Source: DASWJQ01 sp964517315 (GTDB taxonomy: Bacteria; Chloroflexota; Anaerolineae; Anaerolineales; E44-bin32). From it: 34,356 nucleotides of DNA. The position numbers and the translations under genes are program-made. Positions 32,686-34,356 of the stretch are shown here, in pieces (position 1 is the stretch's first letter; each line of letters starts with the position of its first letter). Where the stretch lies: NCBI GenBank assembly GCA_964517315.1, contig CAZFCJ010000029.1:1-34356 (forward strand). Reading direction: 5' to 3'. The notes under the pieces are model-generated. The model saw only the letters and a list, made by a program, of their open reading frames with translations. It made no database searches and had not been told where the DNA came from.

Positions 32686-33108
32686 ATGTACCAGATCGGA
32701 GAACTGAGCGAGATATCCGATGTGTCAACCCAAACCATCCGCTATTACGAACGGGCAGGCGTGCTGCCTCAACCGGAGCGCGCCCGCAACGGCTATCGCA
32801 TCTATGACCAGGATGACGTCGAACGGTTGCGCTTCGTTCGCAGCGCGCGGGCCCTGGATTTCTCCCTGGACGACATCCAAGAGATCCTGGAGCTTCGTGA
32901 TCAGGGCACGGCGCCCTGCACCTACGTTATGGGGCTTATGGAAGAACAGATCTCAGCCATCGACGATCGTCTGCGCGAGCTCGAACGGCTGCGTGATGAA
33001 CTGAGACGACTTCACAAGGCGGGTTTGCAGATGCCAGAGGACGTTCGCATGAAGGAATGCGTCTGCCATCTCATCGAAACCAGAGATGATAAGCCGACGC
33101 AAGATTAA
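32686..33108 (+). CDS. merR: MerR-family metal-responsive regulator of the merA operon
   Basis: This 140-residue protein has the MerR winged helix (QIGELSEISDVSTQTIRYYERAGVLPQPER at 3-32, NGYRIYDQDDVERLRFV at 35-51), a dimerisation helix, and cysteines at 78 (APCTYV), 125 and 127 (KECVCH). MerR proteins bind Hg(II) with one Cys at the start of the dimer helix and two in the C-terminal loop of the partner subunit. The three-Cys layout fits that broadly, though the C-x-C spacing differs from classical MerR. ATG 32686 follows GGAGGTG. It is co-oriented with merA, 20 nt upstream of it, unlike the divergent merR of Gram-negative mer operons. Confidence 0.9.
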   Translation: MYQIGELSEISDVSTQTIRYYERAGVLPQPERARNGYRIYDQDDVERLRFVRSARALDFSLDDIQEILELRDQGTAPCTYVMGLMEEQISAIDDRLRELERLRDELRRLHKAGLQMPEDVRMKECVCHLIETRDDKPTQD

Positions 33109-33128
33109 TCCTATTGGAGGTTGTACGA

Positions 33129-34356
33129 GTGAAAGATCACAGGGAAGCGGAAAGACTCGAATTCGACATCCGCGGCATGACCTGCGATTCGTGTGCCGTT
33201 CACGTCGAGGAGTCATTGAAGAGCGTCGAGGGCGTGTCCGAGGCTCACGTGCCGGGCTGGAAGTCCGGGCGCGCGACGGTTACCTCCGAAGGTGAGATTG
33301 ATGCGGACGCCCTGACTGGAGCCGTTCGCAACTCGGGCTACGAAGCCAAACTGAAGGAGCGGAAGCCCAAAGTTAAAAGCGATGATGGCCGCTCTGACAC
33401 GGGAGGGGGTGGCGGAGACTTCGACCTCATGGTCATCGGCCACGGCTCGGCCGGCTTCGCCGCCGCCATCCAGGGCGCCGAGCTCACCGGCCGCGTCGCG
33501 CTCGTCGGCGAGGGCGAAATCGGCGGCACCTGCGTGAACTGGGGCTGCGTGCCCTCCAAGAACCTGATCCGGGCCATGGAACAGCAGCATCGGGCGGGCG
33601 AATCCCGCTTCGCCGGTGTGCGGACGGCCCCAGGTCCCCTCTCCTGGCCGCAGGTCATCGCTCAGAAGGACGAGCTGGTGGACGAACTCCGGCAGGCCAA
33701 ATACCTCGATGTTCTGAAGGCCTACCCCTCCATCACGCACATCCAGGGACGGGCACGGCTGACCGAGAACAGCGCAGTCGAAATTGACGGTGAGCGTTAC
33801 ACGCCGCGCAAGATCATCCTGGCCACCGGCGCTCACCCCTGGGCGCCGCCGATCCAGGGGCTGGATGAGGTGGACTACCTCAACAGCGCGGCGGCGCTGG
33901 ACCTGCGCGAGCTTCCCGGGTCGATGATCGTGCTCGGCGGCAACGCCGTCGGCCTCGAGCTGGCCCAGACGTTTGCCCGGGCCGGCGTGTTCGTCACCGT
34001 GCTGGAACTCATGCCGCGCATCGCCCCTTTCGAGGACGAAGAGATCAGCGCCGCGCTCACCGAATATCTCGAAGCGGAGGGCCTGCGCATCGTCAGCGAT
34101 TTTGAGACGCGCCGCGTCCATGAACAGGACGGGCGCTTCCTCCTGACCGGAAAGAAGCACGGATCCGACCTGACCTTCGAGGGAGACGAGCTTCTGGTCG
34201 CCACCGGCCGCCGGCCCAACACCGCCAGTCTCGGTCTGGAGGCCGCCGGCGTTGAACTCGGAAAGCGCGGCGAGATCGTAGTCAACGATCAGCTGCAAAC
34301 GTCCAACCCCGACATCTTCGCCGCCGGCGACGTGCTGGGACGCGACATGTTCGTGT
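33129..34356 (+). CDS. merA: Mercuric reductase MerA with N-terminal HMA domain (3' end beyond window)
   Basis: At least 409 codons are present and the gene is cut by the window edge. The HMA domain has GMTCDSC (about 16-22), which captures Hg(II). A Gly-rich linker (GGGGGD) leads to the pyridine nucleotide-disulfide oxidoreductase: FDLMVIGHGSAGFAAA (FAD), then the redox pair GTCVNWGCVPSKNL, ILATGAHPW, VLGGNAVGLELAQTFARAG (NADPH) and IFAAGDVLG. MerA reduces Hg(II) to Hg(0) in the cytoplasm; the distal C-terminal Cys pair that would confirm it lies beyond the window. The GTG start at 33129 has GGAGG 8 nt upstream. No in-frame UGA occurs in the visible part. Confidence 0.93.
   Translation, partial: MKDHREAERLEFDIRGMTCDSCAVHVEESLKSVEGVSEAHVPGWKSGRATVTSEGEIDADALTGAVRNSGYEAKLKERKPKVKSDDGRSDTGGGGGDFDLMVIGHGSAGFAAAIQGAELTGRVALVGEGEIGGTCVNWGCVPSKNLIRAMEQQHRAGESRFAGVRTAPGPLSWPQVIAQKDELVDELRQAKYLDVLKAYPSITHIQGRARLTENSAVEIDGERYTPRKIILATGAHPWAPPIQGLDEVDYLNSAAALDLRELPGSMIVLGGNAVGLELAQTFARAGVFVTVLELMPRIAPFEDEEISAALTEYLEAEGLRIVSDFETRRVHEQDGRFLLTGKKHGSDLTFEGDELLVATGRRPNTASLGLEAAGVELGKRGEIVVNDQLQTSNPDIFAAGDVLGRDMFV

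Noticed and set aside
33213..34298. Minus-strand ORF of 361 codons over merA
   Set aside because: Complement of an intact mercuric reductase frame.

Overview
The window is GC-rich (roughly 60%) DNA from a bacterium that uses ATG, GTG and TTG starts and strong GGAGG-type ribosome binding sites. Very large AfsR/SARP-like and LuxR-type ATPase-TPR regulators, DUF2085, a berberine-bridge-type oxidase and many small SRPBCC and DUF1801 proteins together suggest a Chloroflexota-like chromosome. That placement is an inference from gene content, not from a marker gene. No rRNA, tRNA, CRISPR array or intact transposase was recognised.

Layout. (1) 0.2-9.5 kb: a tandem-rhodanese sulfurtransferase, a BTAD-ATPase-TPR regulator (minus), an ATPase-TPR-LuxR regulator (plus) and an FAD-linked oxidase (plus). 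(2) 9.8-15.4 kb, minus strand: a SAM methyltransferase, an OsmC-like protein and a second BTAD-ATPase-TPR regulator. (3) 16.2-20.2 kb: a divergent pair of operons. To the left, a five-gene run encodes a DsbA-like lipoprotein, a SelW/Rdx-family protein, a DUF2085 membrane protein, a rhodanese and a Cys-rich Zn-ribbon protein. To the right, a Cys-rich MerR regulator overlaps an L,D-transpeptidase. A 19-bp-spacer MerR-type promoter faces the five-gene run. (4) 20.6-23.1 kb: a CmtR-like ArsR regulator coupled to a P1B metal ATPase with an unusual CSC motif. (5) 23.3-30.1 kb, minus strand: small SRPBCC, ArsR, DUF1801, DHFR-like and membrane proteins, with gene remnants between them. (6) 30.1-32.6 kb: a BlaI/M56-peptidase pair and a two-gene membrane operon, linked by three copies of a TACTAC-N4-GTAGTA operator. 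(7) 32.7 kb to the end: merR and merA (truncated by the window edge).

The most notable observation is that three minus-strand genes are interrupted by a single in-frame UGA, with clear homologous protein continuing in the same frame. They are the methyltransferase (UGA at 10000-9998), the rhodanese (16495-16493) and the second BTAD regulator (12809-12807). The UGA sits at a conserved Cys position in the methyltransferase (WTG-x-IAGAL) and in the rhodanese (YCT-x). Each UGA is followed by a perfect or near-perfect hairpin whose loop begins 17 to 23 nt downstream, as expected for a bacterial SECIS element. I interpret these as selenocysteine codons. The regulator would be an unusual type of selenoprotein. 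A Cys-form SelW relative sits in the same operon as the rhodanese.

Taken together, the region looks like a metal, thiol and selenol stress island. It has metal sensors (two MerR, two ArsR), detoxification (MerA, P1B ATPase), thiol and selenol redox proteins (DsbA-like, Rdx, rhodaneses, OsmC) and envelope functions (L,D-transpeptidase, BlaI/M56 regulon). selA, selB, selC and selD are not in the window, so decoding capacity must be checked elsewhere in the genome.
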